Shown here one piece after another: positions 1 through 6,639 of a stretch of 7,177 nt of DNA (positions are counted from its first letter, which is position 1; each line of letters begins with the position of its first letter). Both the position numbers and the translations under genes were made by a program. The notes under the pieces were generated by a model. The model was not told where the DNA came from. It did not search any database and saw only the letters and a list, made by a program, of their open reading frames with translations. The DNA lies in NCBI GenBank assembly GCA_003241475.1, contig QFQB01000098.1, positions 1-7,177 of the forward strand, in the 5' to 3' direction. This DNA comes from Micavibrio aeruginosavorus (lineage in GTDB: Bacteria; Pseudomonadota; Alphaproteobacteria; Micavibrionales; Micavibrionaceae).

Positions 1-1105
1 CCATGTAATCATTCCCATCGTCGCCGTATATGATATCGTCGCCGTCGCCGCCGTAGAGACGATCATTGTCATCGCCTCCGTAAATCGTGTCATTGCCGTA
101 GTTCCCTCTGATCGTATCCAGACCAGTACCGCCGTAAATCGTGTCGTCTCCATATCCGCCATCGAGGGAATCGTTGCCTGCGGCGCCATCCATCTGGTCG
201 TCGCCGTTCTGACCGTAAAGATAGTCGTTCCCATCGCCGCCCAGGACAATATCGTTTCCGTTTCCGCCGTAAAGGTAATCATTACCGTTTCCGCCGTCCA
301 AGGCGTCGTCGCCATCTTCGCCATAGAGTTTGTCGATGTCGTCGCCGCCCAAAAGAACATCATTGCCCGTTCCTCCGTAAAGCACATCGTTTCCAGCGCC
401 GCCGTCTAGTTGATCATCATCGGCATCGCCGTACAGGAGATCGCGGCCGTCAGCGCCCAGAAGATAATCATTTCCAGCGCCGCCATACAGACGGTCATCG
501 CCGATTCCGCCCTCAAGCCGGTCAGTTCCGTAACCTCCTCTTAGGGTGTCGTTGCCTATACCGCCAGCAAGAAAATCATCGCCGTCGCCGCCGTCTAGAA
601 CGTCGTTCCCGTCATTTCCTTCGAGGTAGTCATTGCCGTTCTGACCGTAAAGATAATCATTGCCCGCGCCGCCTGTCAGGATATCTTCTCCATCCCCGCC
701 GTAAAGGTAGTCATTGCCTGTACCGCCATCGATCGTATCGTTGCCGGCCTCGCCGTAGAGCTTGTCAACGCCGTCGCCGCCGCTCAGCGAGTCGGCATCA
801 TCCCCGCCATACAGGATATCATTGCCAGATCCGCCATCGAGTGTATCCGCACCTTCATCTCCATATAACACGTCATTTCCGAGGCCGCCGCTCAGCGTAT
901 CGCTGTCTTGACCGCCGTAGAGATAGTCGTTGCCCGCGCCGCCATCCAGAAGGTCAATACCTGCACCGCCATACAAGCGGTCATTGTCATTCTCTCCATA
1001 AAGCGCATCGTCGCCGTCATTCCCGTAAAGAAGATCGTTGCCCGCGCCGCCGTAAATTTCATCGTTCATTTCCTGTCCGGAAATTTTGTCGTTTCCGGCT
1101 TCGCC
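1..1105 (-). repeat. RTX (hemolysin-type calcium-binding) nonapeptide array, 41 visible units
   Basis: Reading the hydrolase frame from residue 358 gives 41 consecutive units of nine residues (27 bp) with no insertion or deletion. The last unit is cut after eight residues by the window edge. The consensus is GGxGNDxLY. Every unit has Gly at position 1 and Asp at position 6, and position 8 is almost always Leu or Ile. In the RTX family such units stack as a parallel beta-roll in which the GGxGxD turns bind calcium, folding only in the calcium-rich exterior. Position 9 alternates between Tyr and Asp/Ser/Thr/Leu over long stretches, matching the two-unit turn of the roll. The array probably acts as a secretion and folding module. 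Its full length is unknown because it leaves the window. Confidence 0.95.
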
Positions 1106-2176
1106 GCGGATGATATTTATATGGCCTTGTAACCCTTCCAGAGTTTCCGCACGTAGCGTACCCATCATCATGTTTTCGGGGATTGCAATTATAACGGGCT
1201 CTTCGGCGACAGGTGATTGTTCCGTCTCCTCTTCCTGTTCAGCCAAGGAGTTGTTGTAAAGGGCGATATGCTGCTTCAAAAGCGTCAACTGCACAGCTTC
1301 GATACCGCCGTCCGGCTCCAGCGACATGGGGTAGTTTCCCCACCACGGGCCTGCGCCGTAATATGCGGACGGAATATTGTGTTCCGCCAGTTCCGCCAGA
1401 AAATTATCCATGACGGTCAGCCAGCGGGGATCATTGTCCGGCACGCTGTATTCACCGATATAGCCTTTCAGGTTGTTGTCCTCCAGCCATTTGATGAACG
1501 GCTGGAGACGGTCAACGCCGACATCCGCATAGGCGCCTTCGGAATCGTAGGTTCCGGCGTACCAGCCGCTGGTGTAGCGATCGAAATACTGGTGGGCTTC
1601 AAAAACCAGATTGTTGCCGGAATCGACAAGGTTTTTCAGACCGTCATTGTCTTTGAGCCAGTTCTGCGCCGCGCCGTAGCCATAGCCCATGACATAGATC
1701 GCCGTATCGGAATCCACTTCGCGGATAGCGTCGATCGCTTCCTGCGCCGCGGTCGGCCATGTTTCCTTGGTCGGCAAACCGACGGGCTCGTTCATCAGCC
1801 CATAGCCTTCAACGGCAGGATGATCCTTGAATTCCGCCGCAATTTTGGCCCAAAGATCACCCAAAGCCGTCGTAGGCAGTTTTTCCGTGCCCAGCGAATT
1901 GCCGTTATAGGAACCGAAGTTGTGCACATCGAGCACGACTTTCATGCCGGCGGCCTGCGCATTGTCAAGAAAGGTCTTGATGCGCGCAACCTCGGCCTGA
2001 TTAAGCTCGCCAAAAGGTTCCGACTGTATGCGCTCCCACTTAAAAGGAAGACGTATGCTATCAATGCCCTGATCTGCGTAATACTGGATGGTGGAAGCGG
2101 ATGGATAGATATACGTCCAGCCATAAGTGCCGACGCCGGAGCCGAACTCCGCGCCTGAAAGATTTACCCCGAACAT
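1..2176 (-). CDS. GH5 family glycoside hydrolase (cellulase-like) with C-terminal RTX calcium-binding repeats, 3' end outside window
   Basis: A secreted beta-glycanase, probably an endoglucanase. From the ATG at 2176-2174 the frame stays open to the left edge, giving 725 visible residues. Residues 1-309 are a GH5 (beta/alpha)8 catalytic domain opening with MFGVNLSGAEFG. They show R42 in RLPF, H85-N86 in DVHNF, the acid/base E130 in LMNEP, H195 and Y197 in AHQYF, and the nucleophile E242 in IGEYS. All the usual GH5 active-site residues are therefore present. Residues 310-357 form a Glu-rich linker, and RTX nonapeptides run from 358 onward. There is no hydrophobic N-terminal signal: the catalytic domain begins at once. 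This fits type I (ABC/MFP/TolC) export with an uncleaved C-terminal signal beyond the window. The start is well fixed: no ATG, GTG or TTG lies between it and the in-frame stop at 2224-2222, and a GGGG stretch lies 5 nt upstream. The exact substrate (cellulose, mannan, xyloglucan) cannot be read from the sequence. No ABC exporter is visible nearby. Confidence 0.93.
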   Translation of the reverse strand, partial: MFGVNLSGAEFGSGVGTYGWTYIYPSASTIQYYADQGIDSIRLPFKWERIQSEPFGELNQAEVARIKTFLDNAQAAGMKVVLDVHNFGSYNGNSLGTEKLPTTALGDLWAKIAAEFKDHPAVEGYGLMNEPVGLPTKETWPTAAQEAIDAIREVDSDTAIYVMGYGYGAAQNWLKDNDGLKNLVDSGNNLVFEAHQYFDRYTSGWYAGTYDSEGAYADVGVDRLQPFIKWLEDNNLKGYIGEYSVPDNDPRWLTVMDNFLAELAEHNIPSAYYGAGPWWGNYPMSLEPDGGIEAVQLTLLKQHIALYNNSLAEQEEETEQSPVAEEPVIIAIPENMMMGTLRAETLEGLQGHINIIRGEAGNDKISGQEMNDEIYGGAGNDLLYGNDGDDALYGENDNDRLYGGAGIDLLDGGAGNDYLYGGQDSDTLSGGLGNDVLYGDEGADTLDGGSGNDILYGGDDADSLSGGDGVDKLYGEAGNDTIDGGTGNDYLYGGDGEDILTGGAGNDYLYGQNGNDYLEGNDGNDVLDGGDGDDFLAGGIGNDTLRGGYGTDRLEGGIGDDRLYGGAGNDYLLGADGRDLLYGDADDDQLDGGAGNDVLYGGTGNDVLLGGDDIDKLYGEDGDDALDGGNGNDYLYGGNGNDIVLGGDGNDYLYGQNGDDQMDGAAGNDSLDGGYGDDTIYGGTGLDTIRGNYGNDTIYGGDDNDRLYGGDGDDIIYGDDGNDYM
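203..655 (-). repeat. Higher-order 108-bp (4-unit) periodicity with a 21-bp identical pair 432 bp apart
   Basis: Within the RTX array, a run of 21 identical bases occurs at 203-223 and at 635-655, exactly 432 bp apart, which is 16 nonapeptides or four blocks of 108 bp. Both copies encode the junction of a YLY-ending unit with a following GQN unit. Around them position 9 cycles with period four: D-Y-S-Y, D-Y-S-Y, D-Y-T-Y across 970-647, then E-Y-L-Y, D-Y-L-Y, D-Y-L-Y across 538-215. The phase is kept across the irregular four units between. This suggests growth by duplication of multi-unit blocks. Confidence 0.7.
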
Positions 2177-2207
2177 GATTACCCCGAATGTTTTTTTTAT
2201 TCTTCTT

Positions 2208-2219
2208 ATATCAGGATAT
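2208..2219. promoter_or_regulatory. 12-bp palindrome overlapping the candidate -10 (possible operator)
   Basis: ATATC-AG-GATAT reads as a perfect inverted repeat with a 2-bp centre and lies over the proposed -10 hexamer of the hydrolase promoter. A protein bound here would block polymerase. Such short AT-rich palindromes also arise by chance in an AT-rich spacer, so the role is speculative. Confidence 0.2.
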
Positions 2220-2242
2220 CGTTATGGGAAATATTATGTCAA
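2213..2242 (-). promoter_or_regulatory. Candidate sigma70-type promoter for the GH5-RTX gene
   Basis: On the minus strand a perfect TTGACA (2242-2237) is followed after 18 nt by TATCCT (2218-2213), a 4/6 match to the -10 consensus. This would start transcription near 2206 and give a leader of about 30 nt before the ATG at 2176. The spacer is one base longer than ideal. The assignment rests on consensus matching only. Confidence 0.45.
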
Positions 2243-2270
2243 AGTTTTTATATTTTCTTTCAATGTCAAA
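2236..2270. repeat. Direct repeat of ATGTCAAA, 27 bp apart, in the divergent intergenic region
   Basis: The octamer ATGTCAAA occurs at 2236-2243 and again at 2263-2270. On the minus strand each copy contains a perfect TTGACA. The proximal copy fits as the -35 element of the hydrolase promoter, while the distal copy has no good -10 at the right distance. The pair could be tandem sites for an activator or a duplicated promoter remnant. The 27-bp distance is not an exact number of helical turns (about 2.6), so cooperative binding on one face of the DNA is not obvious. Confidence 0.35.
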
Positions 2271-2276
2271 TTTTAA

Positions 2277-2301
2277 GGAATTTTTTACGGCTTTTTTCGT
2301 T
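2277..2301 (+). promoter_or_regulatory. Possible EcfG-type (general stress sigma) promoter toward the kinase operon
   Basis: GGAAT at 2277-2281 is followed after 16 nt by CGTT at 2298-2301. Alphaproteobacterial EcfG promoters have GGAAC, 16-17 nt, CGTT, so this differs by one base in the -35 box. It lies about 115 bp ahead of the kinase start, in the right direction. I found no convincing sigma70 promoter on this strand. The match is short and the host group is itself uncertain. Confidence 0.25.
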
Positions 2302-2405
2302 GAGTCTGCTTTAAACATTTAGAAAGAAATATTTATGCTTTCAGGATGGCGCGGTCCCTGTTACACAGGATTTTCCTTATTCTGCCCGCGCGTAAACAAG
2401 CCGAA

Positions 2406-2409
2406 CGGA
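2406..2409 (+). promoter_or_regulatory. Ribosome binding site deciding the kinase start
   Basis: CGGA at 2406-2409 sits 7 nt before the ATG at 2417 but only 1 nt before the upstream in-frame ATG at 2411. Spacing therefore favours 2417 as the true start, with MKKNK as the basic N-terminus. Confidence 0.45.
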
Positions 2410-2416
2410 TATGCCC

Positions 2417-5400
2417 ATGAAAAAAAATAAGGTCTCCCAGAAAATGAAGATAAACATTCCCATAGCCATGGGCTTTGTCGCCGTTCTGTTTTTCTTCATC
2501 GTTACAGGCTATCTGGCTGTCAACAATGTCAAAGATTTGCGCGAAAGCACTGCGTTGGTCACCAGAACGCATGAAATGCTACTCTCTTACAACTCGCTTC
2601 TTTCGCTCATGAAAGACGCGGAGACCGGACAACGAGGCTATATTATTACAGGCGAGCAGAGCTATCTCGAGCCTTACACGGAAGCCCGTAAACAAATCAC
2701 TCTGACATTACAGGATCTGCGTAGCAGAAGAATTGATAATCCCAAATATCAGGAATCCGTCGCCGCGATAGAGAATAATGTAAATTTGAAACTACGCGAA
2801 CTGGAAGACACCATCAATGTTCGCCGAACCAAAAATTTCAACGCCGCTTATTCCATCATCATAACGGATCAAGGCAAGGCGGCAATGGATTCCATCCGCC
2901 AGCTTCTGGGTGAACTCACGGTTGAAGAAAAATCTCTTCGCGCCGGACGTATCGATAGAATGGACGCATCCTTTAAAAGCACGCTAACCAGCGGTGTTCT
3001 CTCCGCTATGTGCGGCGCTTTCTTAAGTCTGCTTGTAGCATGGCTGTTACAACGCTCTGCCTACACAAGCCGCAGGCAACAATGGCTACAAGACGGCGAA
3101 ATCGGCATTGCCAACGCTCTTCTGGGCGATCTGACGATAGACCAGCTTGGCGAAAAAATTTTGAAATTTTATGCGGATTATCTTGATATGCCCGTCGGTG
3201 CGTTTTTCGTTAAACGCGGCGGAGGGTTCCGTCGATCCGCCACTTATGGCGTACCACACAACGCAAAATTACCCGAAAGATTCGAGATAGGCGACGGCTT
3301 ATTGGGACAAGCCGCAAAAGACCGCAAAGCATTTATATTAAATGATATACCGGAAGGTTACCTAACAACGGGCTCCGCTTTCGGCAACGAAAAGCCCAAA
3401 CATCTGATTGTTTCTCCTATTCTAACTGATGGGACTGTCAATGCCGTCATAGAAATGGGGTCTTTCGATGTCCTGTCACCCTTGGCTTTACAATTGATCC
3501 AAAATACATCCGAGGCTATCGGCGTTGCCGTGCGCGCTGCCGATTACCGCGCAAGTTTGCAAAATTTGCTTGAAGAAACACAACGCCAAGCTGAAGAATT
3601 ACAATCCCAAAGCGAAGAGTTGCGTGTTTCGAACGAGGAATTGGAAGAGCAAAGCCGTGCGTTGAAAGAATCGCAAAGCCGCCTCGAACAGCAACAAGCC
3701 GAACTGGAGCAAACAAACGCGCAACTGGAAGAACAGGCGCAAATGCTGGAAACACAACGTGACGATTTGAGCCGTTCAAACGAAGCCGTTAGCGTAAAAG
3801 CACACGAACTCCAGCAGGCAAGTCAGTACAAGTCTGATTTCCTCGCTAATATGAGTCACGAATTACGGACCCCCCTAAACTCCTCCCTCATATTAGCGAA
3901 ATTGCTGGCCGATAACCCGGACGGCAATCTTACGCCTGAACAGGTCAAATTCGCCCAAACCATTCAGTCTGCCGGCAACGACCTTCTGACGCTCATCAAT
4001 GACATTCTCGATCTTTCCAAAATTGAAGCCGGTCACATGGATATCCATCCGGAAAATGTCCGTATCTCGCGCATGATAGAAGATATGAGCCGGATGTTTG
4101 CTCCGATGGCAAAGAATAAGGATATTGGATTTAAAGCCACGGTGGATGAAAACTGTTCAGAAATTATAGAGACGGATCGTTTGCGATTGGAGCAGATTCT
4201 TAAAAATCTGCTTTCGAATGCCGTTAAATTCACAAGTAGTGGCTCTGTCGAAATCAAAGCCGCACAGGCAGGAAAAGATCATGTTTCTTTCAGCATCATC
4301 GATACAGGAATAGGAATCAGTGAAGAACATAAACAAACTATTTTCGAAGCTTTCCGCCAAGCGGACGGCACGATCAGCCGAAAATACGGCGGTACGGGTT
4401 TGGGGCTGTCGATAACGCGCGAGTTAACACGTCTTCTAAAATCTTCCATTCGTCTTGAAAGTGAAGAAGGAAAAGGAAGTACGTTTACGTTGATGGTCCC
4501 TATTTCTTTTGGTCAAGGCACGATTGATAAAATAGAAACATGGCCCAATGAAGATACGTCAGAAAAAGCCATTGCAAACATCGGTTCCCACAATAATGAT
4601 CGAAATACCATTCAGAAAAACAGCCGCACTATCCTCGTCGTCGAAGACGATGCCAGCTTCGCAGAAATTCTTTATAGCTTGGCGCAAGAGCTTGGCTTTC
4701 ATTGCCTCATTGCCTCAACCGCCGAAGAGGCCCTGATTACCGCTAAACAATATTTACCCAGCGCCGTCATTCTTGATGTCGGCTTGCCCGACAATTCAGG
4801 TCTTTCCGTTCTGGACCGGCTTAAACGCAACACCCAGACCCGCCACATTCCGGTGCATGTCATTTCAGCCAATGACTACGCACAAACGGCCCTCTCTCTC
4901 GGCGCTGTAGGATACATGCTGAAGCCTGTGAAACGCGAAGAGATTTCCGATGTTCTTAAAAAACTCGAGGGGCGCCTGCAACAAAAGATGCACCGCGTTC
5001 TGATCGTTGAAGACGACAAGACGCAACGCGAAGCTATAAAAAAGCTTCTTGCGTCCAAAGATGTGGAGATTGTTGCCGTAGGAACGGCGGCGGATTGTCT
5101 AGAAAATCTTAAAAGCTCGACATTCGACTGCATGGTTCTTGATTTGACGTTACCAGATGCAAGTGGCTACAGCCTCTTAGAGACGCTAAGCAAAGAAGAC
5201 GATTATTCTTTCCCTCCTGTCATTGTTTATACGGGAAAGGATCTTTCACAGGATGCTGAGCAAAAACTACGCCGTTACTCCAAGTCCATCATCATCAAAG
5301 GAGCAAAATCGCCAGAACGCCTTTTAGACGAAGTCACGCTCTTCTTGCATCAGGTCGTATCAGAGCTGCCGCCCGAGCAACAAAACATGCTCAAACTATC

Positions 5401-5803
5401 TCACAACCGCGATGCCGTTCTAGAGGGGAAAAAAATTCTGATTGTCGAGGATGATATTCGCAACATCTATTCCCTGACCAATATTCTGGAGCCGCGCGGT
5501 GCCATCGTGCAGACCGCCCGCAATGGACGTGAAGCGCTCGAAGCCATGAAAAATGCCGGAAACGACAACCCCATCTCCCTAATCCTTATGGATGTCATGA
5601 TGCCCGAAATGGACGGCCTAAGCGCGACACGGGAAATCAGAAAGAATAAAGACTGGAAGAAACTTCCCATTATTATGCTAACCGCAAAGGCCATGCGCGA
5701 CGATCAGGAAAAATGTCTGGATGCAGGCGCCAATGATTACATGGCGAAACCTCTTGATGTCGAAAAACTCTTGTCGTTGGTGCGCGTATGGATGCCACGA
5801 TAA
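2417..5803 (+). CDS. CHASE3-GAF hybrid sensor histidine kinase with three C-terminal receiver domains
   Basis: A 1128-residue inner-membrane sensor kinase that autophosphorylates a histidine and passes phosphate to attached receivers. The ATG at 2411 would add two residues; the ribosome site favours 2417. A basic N-terminus precedes TM1 (about 12-35). A periplasmic CHASE3 domain follows, with DAETGQRGYIITG at 67-79, then TM2 (about 193-212). There is no clear HAMP. A GAF domain (about 230-373) leads into a coiled coil (378-468), then HisKA with H481 in SHELRTP. HATPase_c has N601, DTGIGI (629-634) and GGTGLGL (658-664). REC1 (740-856) has E743-D744-D745, D787, S817 and K836. REC2 (862-983) has D866-D867, D909, T939 and K961, but K961 is followed by Gly, not Pro. 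REC3 (1007-1126) has D1012-D1013, D1059, T1089 and K1111 and looks most canonical. All catalytic residues appear intact. No DNA-binding output is present, so output probably goes through phosphotransfer or CheR/CheB. The ligand is unknown. Confidence 0.95.
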   Translation: MKKNKVSQKMKINIPIAMGFVAVLFFFIVTGYLAVNNVKDLRESTALVTRTHEMLLSYNSLLSLMKDAETGQRGYIITGEQSYLEPYTEARKQITLTLQDLRSRRIDNPKYQESVAAIENNVNLKLRELEDTINVRRTKNFNAAYSIIITDQGKAAMDSIRQLLGELTVEEKSLRAGRIDRMDASFKSTLTSGVLSAMCGAFLSLLVAWLLQRSAYTSRRQQWLQDGEIGIANALLGDLTIDQLGEKILKFYADYLDMPVGAFFVKRGGGFRRSATYGVPHNAKLPERFEIGDGLLGQAAKDRKAFILNDIPEGYLTTGSAFGNEKPKHLIVSPILTDGTVNAVIEMGSFDVLSPLALQLIQNTSEAIGVAVRAADYRASLQNLLEETQRQAEELQSQSEELRVSNEELEEQSRALKESQSRLEQQQAELEQTNAQLEEQAQMLETQRDDLSRSNEAVSVKAHELQQASQYKSDFLANMSHELRTPLNSSLILAKLLADNPDGNLTPEQVKFAQTIQSAGNDLLTLINDILDLSKIEAGHMDIHPENVRISRMIEDMSRMFAPMAKNKDIGFKATVDENCSEIIETDRLRLEQILKNLLSNAVKFTSSGSVEIKAAQAGKDHVSFSIIDTGIGISEEHKQTIFEAFRQADGTISRKYGGTGLGLSITRELTRLLKSSIRLESEEGKGSTFTLMVPISFGQGTIDKIETWPNEDTSEKAIANIGSHNNDRNTIQKNSRTILVVEDDASFAEILYSLAQELGFHCLIASTAEEALITAKQYLPSAVILDVGLPDNSGLSVLDRLKRNTQTRHIPVHVISANDYAQTALSLGAVGYMLKPVKREEISDVLKKLEGRLQQKMHRVLIVEDDKTQREAIKKLLASKDVEIVAVGTAADCLENLKSSTFDCMVLDLTLPDASGYSLLETLSKEDDYSFPPVIVYTGKDLSQDAEQKLRRYSKSIIIKGAKSPERLLDEVTLFLHQVVSELPPEQQNMLKLSHNRDAVLEGKKILIVEDDIRNIYSLTNILEPRGAIVQTARNGREALEAMKNAGNDNPISLILMDVMMPEMDGLSATREIRKNKDWKKLPIIMLTAKAMRDDQEKCLDAGANDYMAKPLDVEKLLSLVRVWMPR

Positions 5804-6639
5804 AAAAAGATTCTTCCATGTCAGTCGAGGACATGGAAATCAAACTTATGCTGGAGGCCATTTACCACAAATATCATTATGATTTTCGTGGATATTCACC
5901 GGCCTCTCTTAAACGTCGCCTTAGCTTGGCAAGAACGCATTTTCAATGCGATAGTTTTTCGCAACTACAAGACCTCATCCTGAAAAATCAGACCGTCTTT
6001 CCGCGTATGATAGATTTTATGACGGTCCAGGTCAGCGAACTTTTTCGCGATCCACATTACTTCAAATCCATACGCGAGCATGTAGTGCCACATCTTCGAA
6101 CCTATCCATCACTTAGAATATGGGTTGCAGGTTGTAGTGCGGGTGAAGAGCTTTATTCCCTCGCCATCCTATTTCGCGAAGAAGGCCTTGAAGACCGCAC
6201 TATGTTTTATGCGACAGACATAAATCATGAAGCGTTGCTACGCGCAGAGTCTGGCGTTTATGCGCTTGACCGCATGCAACTGTTCTCGGAGAATTACCAA
6301 AAATCCGGCGGGAAAAAATCACTTTCGCAATATTATACGGCAGCCTATGGCGCAGCAACATTTGATAAAACACTGCGCGAACGCACCGTATTTTCGGACC
6401 ATAGCCTTGTTACCGACAATGTTTTTGCCGAGATGCATTTCATTTCTTGCCGCAACGTTCTGATCTATTTCGACCGTGATTTTCAAGACCGCGCGATAGG
6501 GCTTTTTAGAAATTCATTAATCCGAAAGGGGTTTTTAGGTCTTGGCGCCAAAGAAAGCCTGCGATTTTCCGCGCATGCCGATGCCTTTGAAGAATTTATA
6601 CGAGAAGAAAGGATTTATCAAAGAAAGTCCGGATCATGA
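5788..6639 (+). CDS. cheR: CheR-family protein-glutamate O-methyltransferase
   Basis: An S-adenosylmethionine-dependent methyltransferase that esterifies glutamate side chains, classically on chemoreceptors. It has 283 residues from the ATG at 5788, a normal CheR length. An N-terminal helical part (about 15-85) ends in SELFRDP (83-89), the counterpart of the CheR TxFFRD motif. The SAM-binding loop is AGCSAGEE (114-121), followed by ATDIN (142-146) and the conserved CRNVLIYF (221-228). No TPR or other C-terminal extension is seen. The ATG at 5788 overlaps the kinase 3' end by 16 bp. The ATG at 5818 (MSVED) is an alternative that would leave a 14-bp gap and remove ten poorly conserved residues; neither has a strong ribosome site. 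The overlap suggests translational coupling and one transcript. Its target is not shown: no chemoreceptor is in the window, and the adjacent kinase is a candidate substrate by inference. Confidence 0.92.
   Translation: MDATIKKDSSMSVEDMEIKLMLEAIYHKYHYDFRGYSPASLKRRLSLARTHFQCDSFSQLQDLILKNQTVFPRMIDFMTVQVSELFRDPHYFKSIREHVVPHLRTYPSLRIWVAGCSAGEELYSLAILFREEGLEDRTMFYATDINHEALLRAESGVYALDRMQLFSENYQKSGGKKSLSQYYTAAYGAATFDKTLRERTVFSDHSLVTDNVFAEMHFISCRNVLIYFDRDFQDRAIGLFRNSLIRKGFLGLGAKESLRFSAHADAFEEFIREERIYQRKSGS

Noticed and set aside
1..1105. Regular 27-bp repetition resembling a CRISPR or minisatellite array
   Set aside because: There are no unique spacers, and the repeats vary base by base while keeping the nonapeptide pattern in one open frame. 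It is protein-coding RTX sequence.
841..1132. Two overlapping plus-strand open frames (Arg/His-rich and Val/Ile-rich)
   Set aside because: They are the complement of the RTX repeats in other frames; the 27-bp period forces low-complexity translations without stops.
1217..2158. Plus-strand open frame of 313 codons
   Set aside because: It lies wholly antisense to the GH5 domain, whose active-site motifs are clear. Its translation shows no recognisable domain, and it is open because of the codon composition of the real gene.
2271..2300. T-runs in the intergenic spacer as an intrinsic terminator
   Set aside because: No GC-rich hairpin precedes the T tracts, and the flanking genes diverge, so no transcript is expected to end here.
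2333..2572. Minus-strand 79-codon frame crossing the kinase start
   Set aside because: It is antisense to the kinase N-terminus and membrane segment, has no recognisable domain, and has no convincing ribosome site.
3516..5861. Several minus-strand frames of 60-87 codons across the kinase
   Set aside because: All are antisense to well-supported kinase domains and have no domain similarity that I can recognise.
6227..6463. Plus-strand 78-codon frame inside cheR
   Set aside because: It is a shifted frame within the CheR SAM-binding domain, whose own frame carries conserved motifs throughout.
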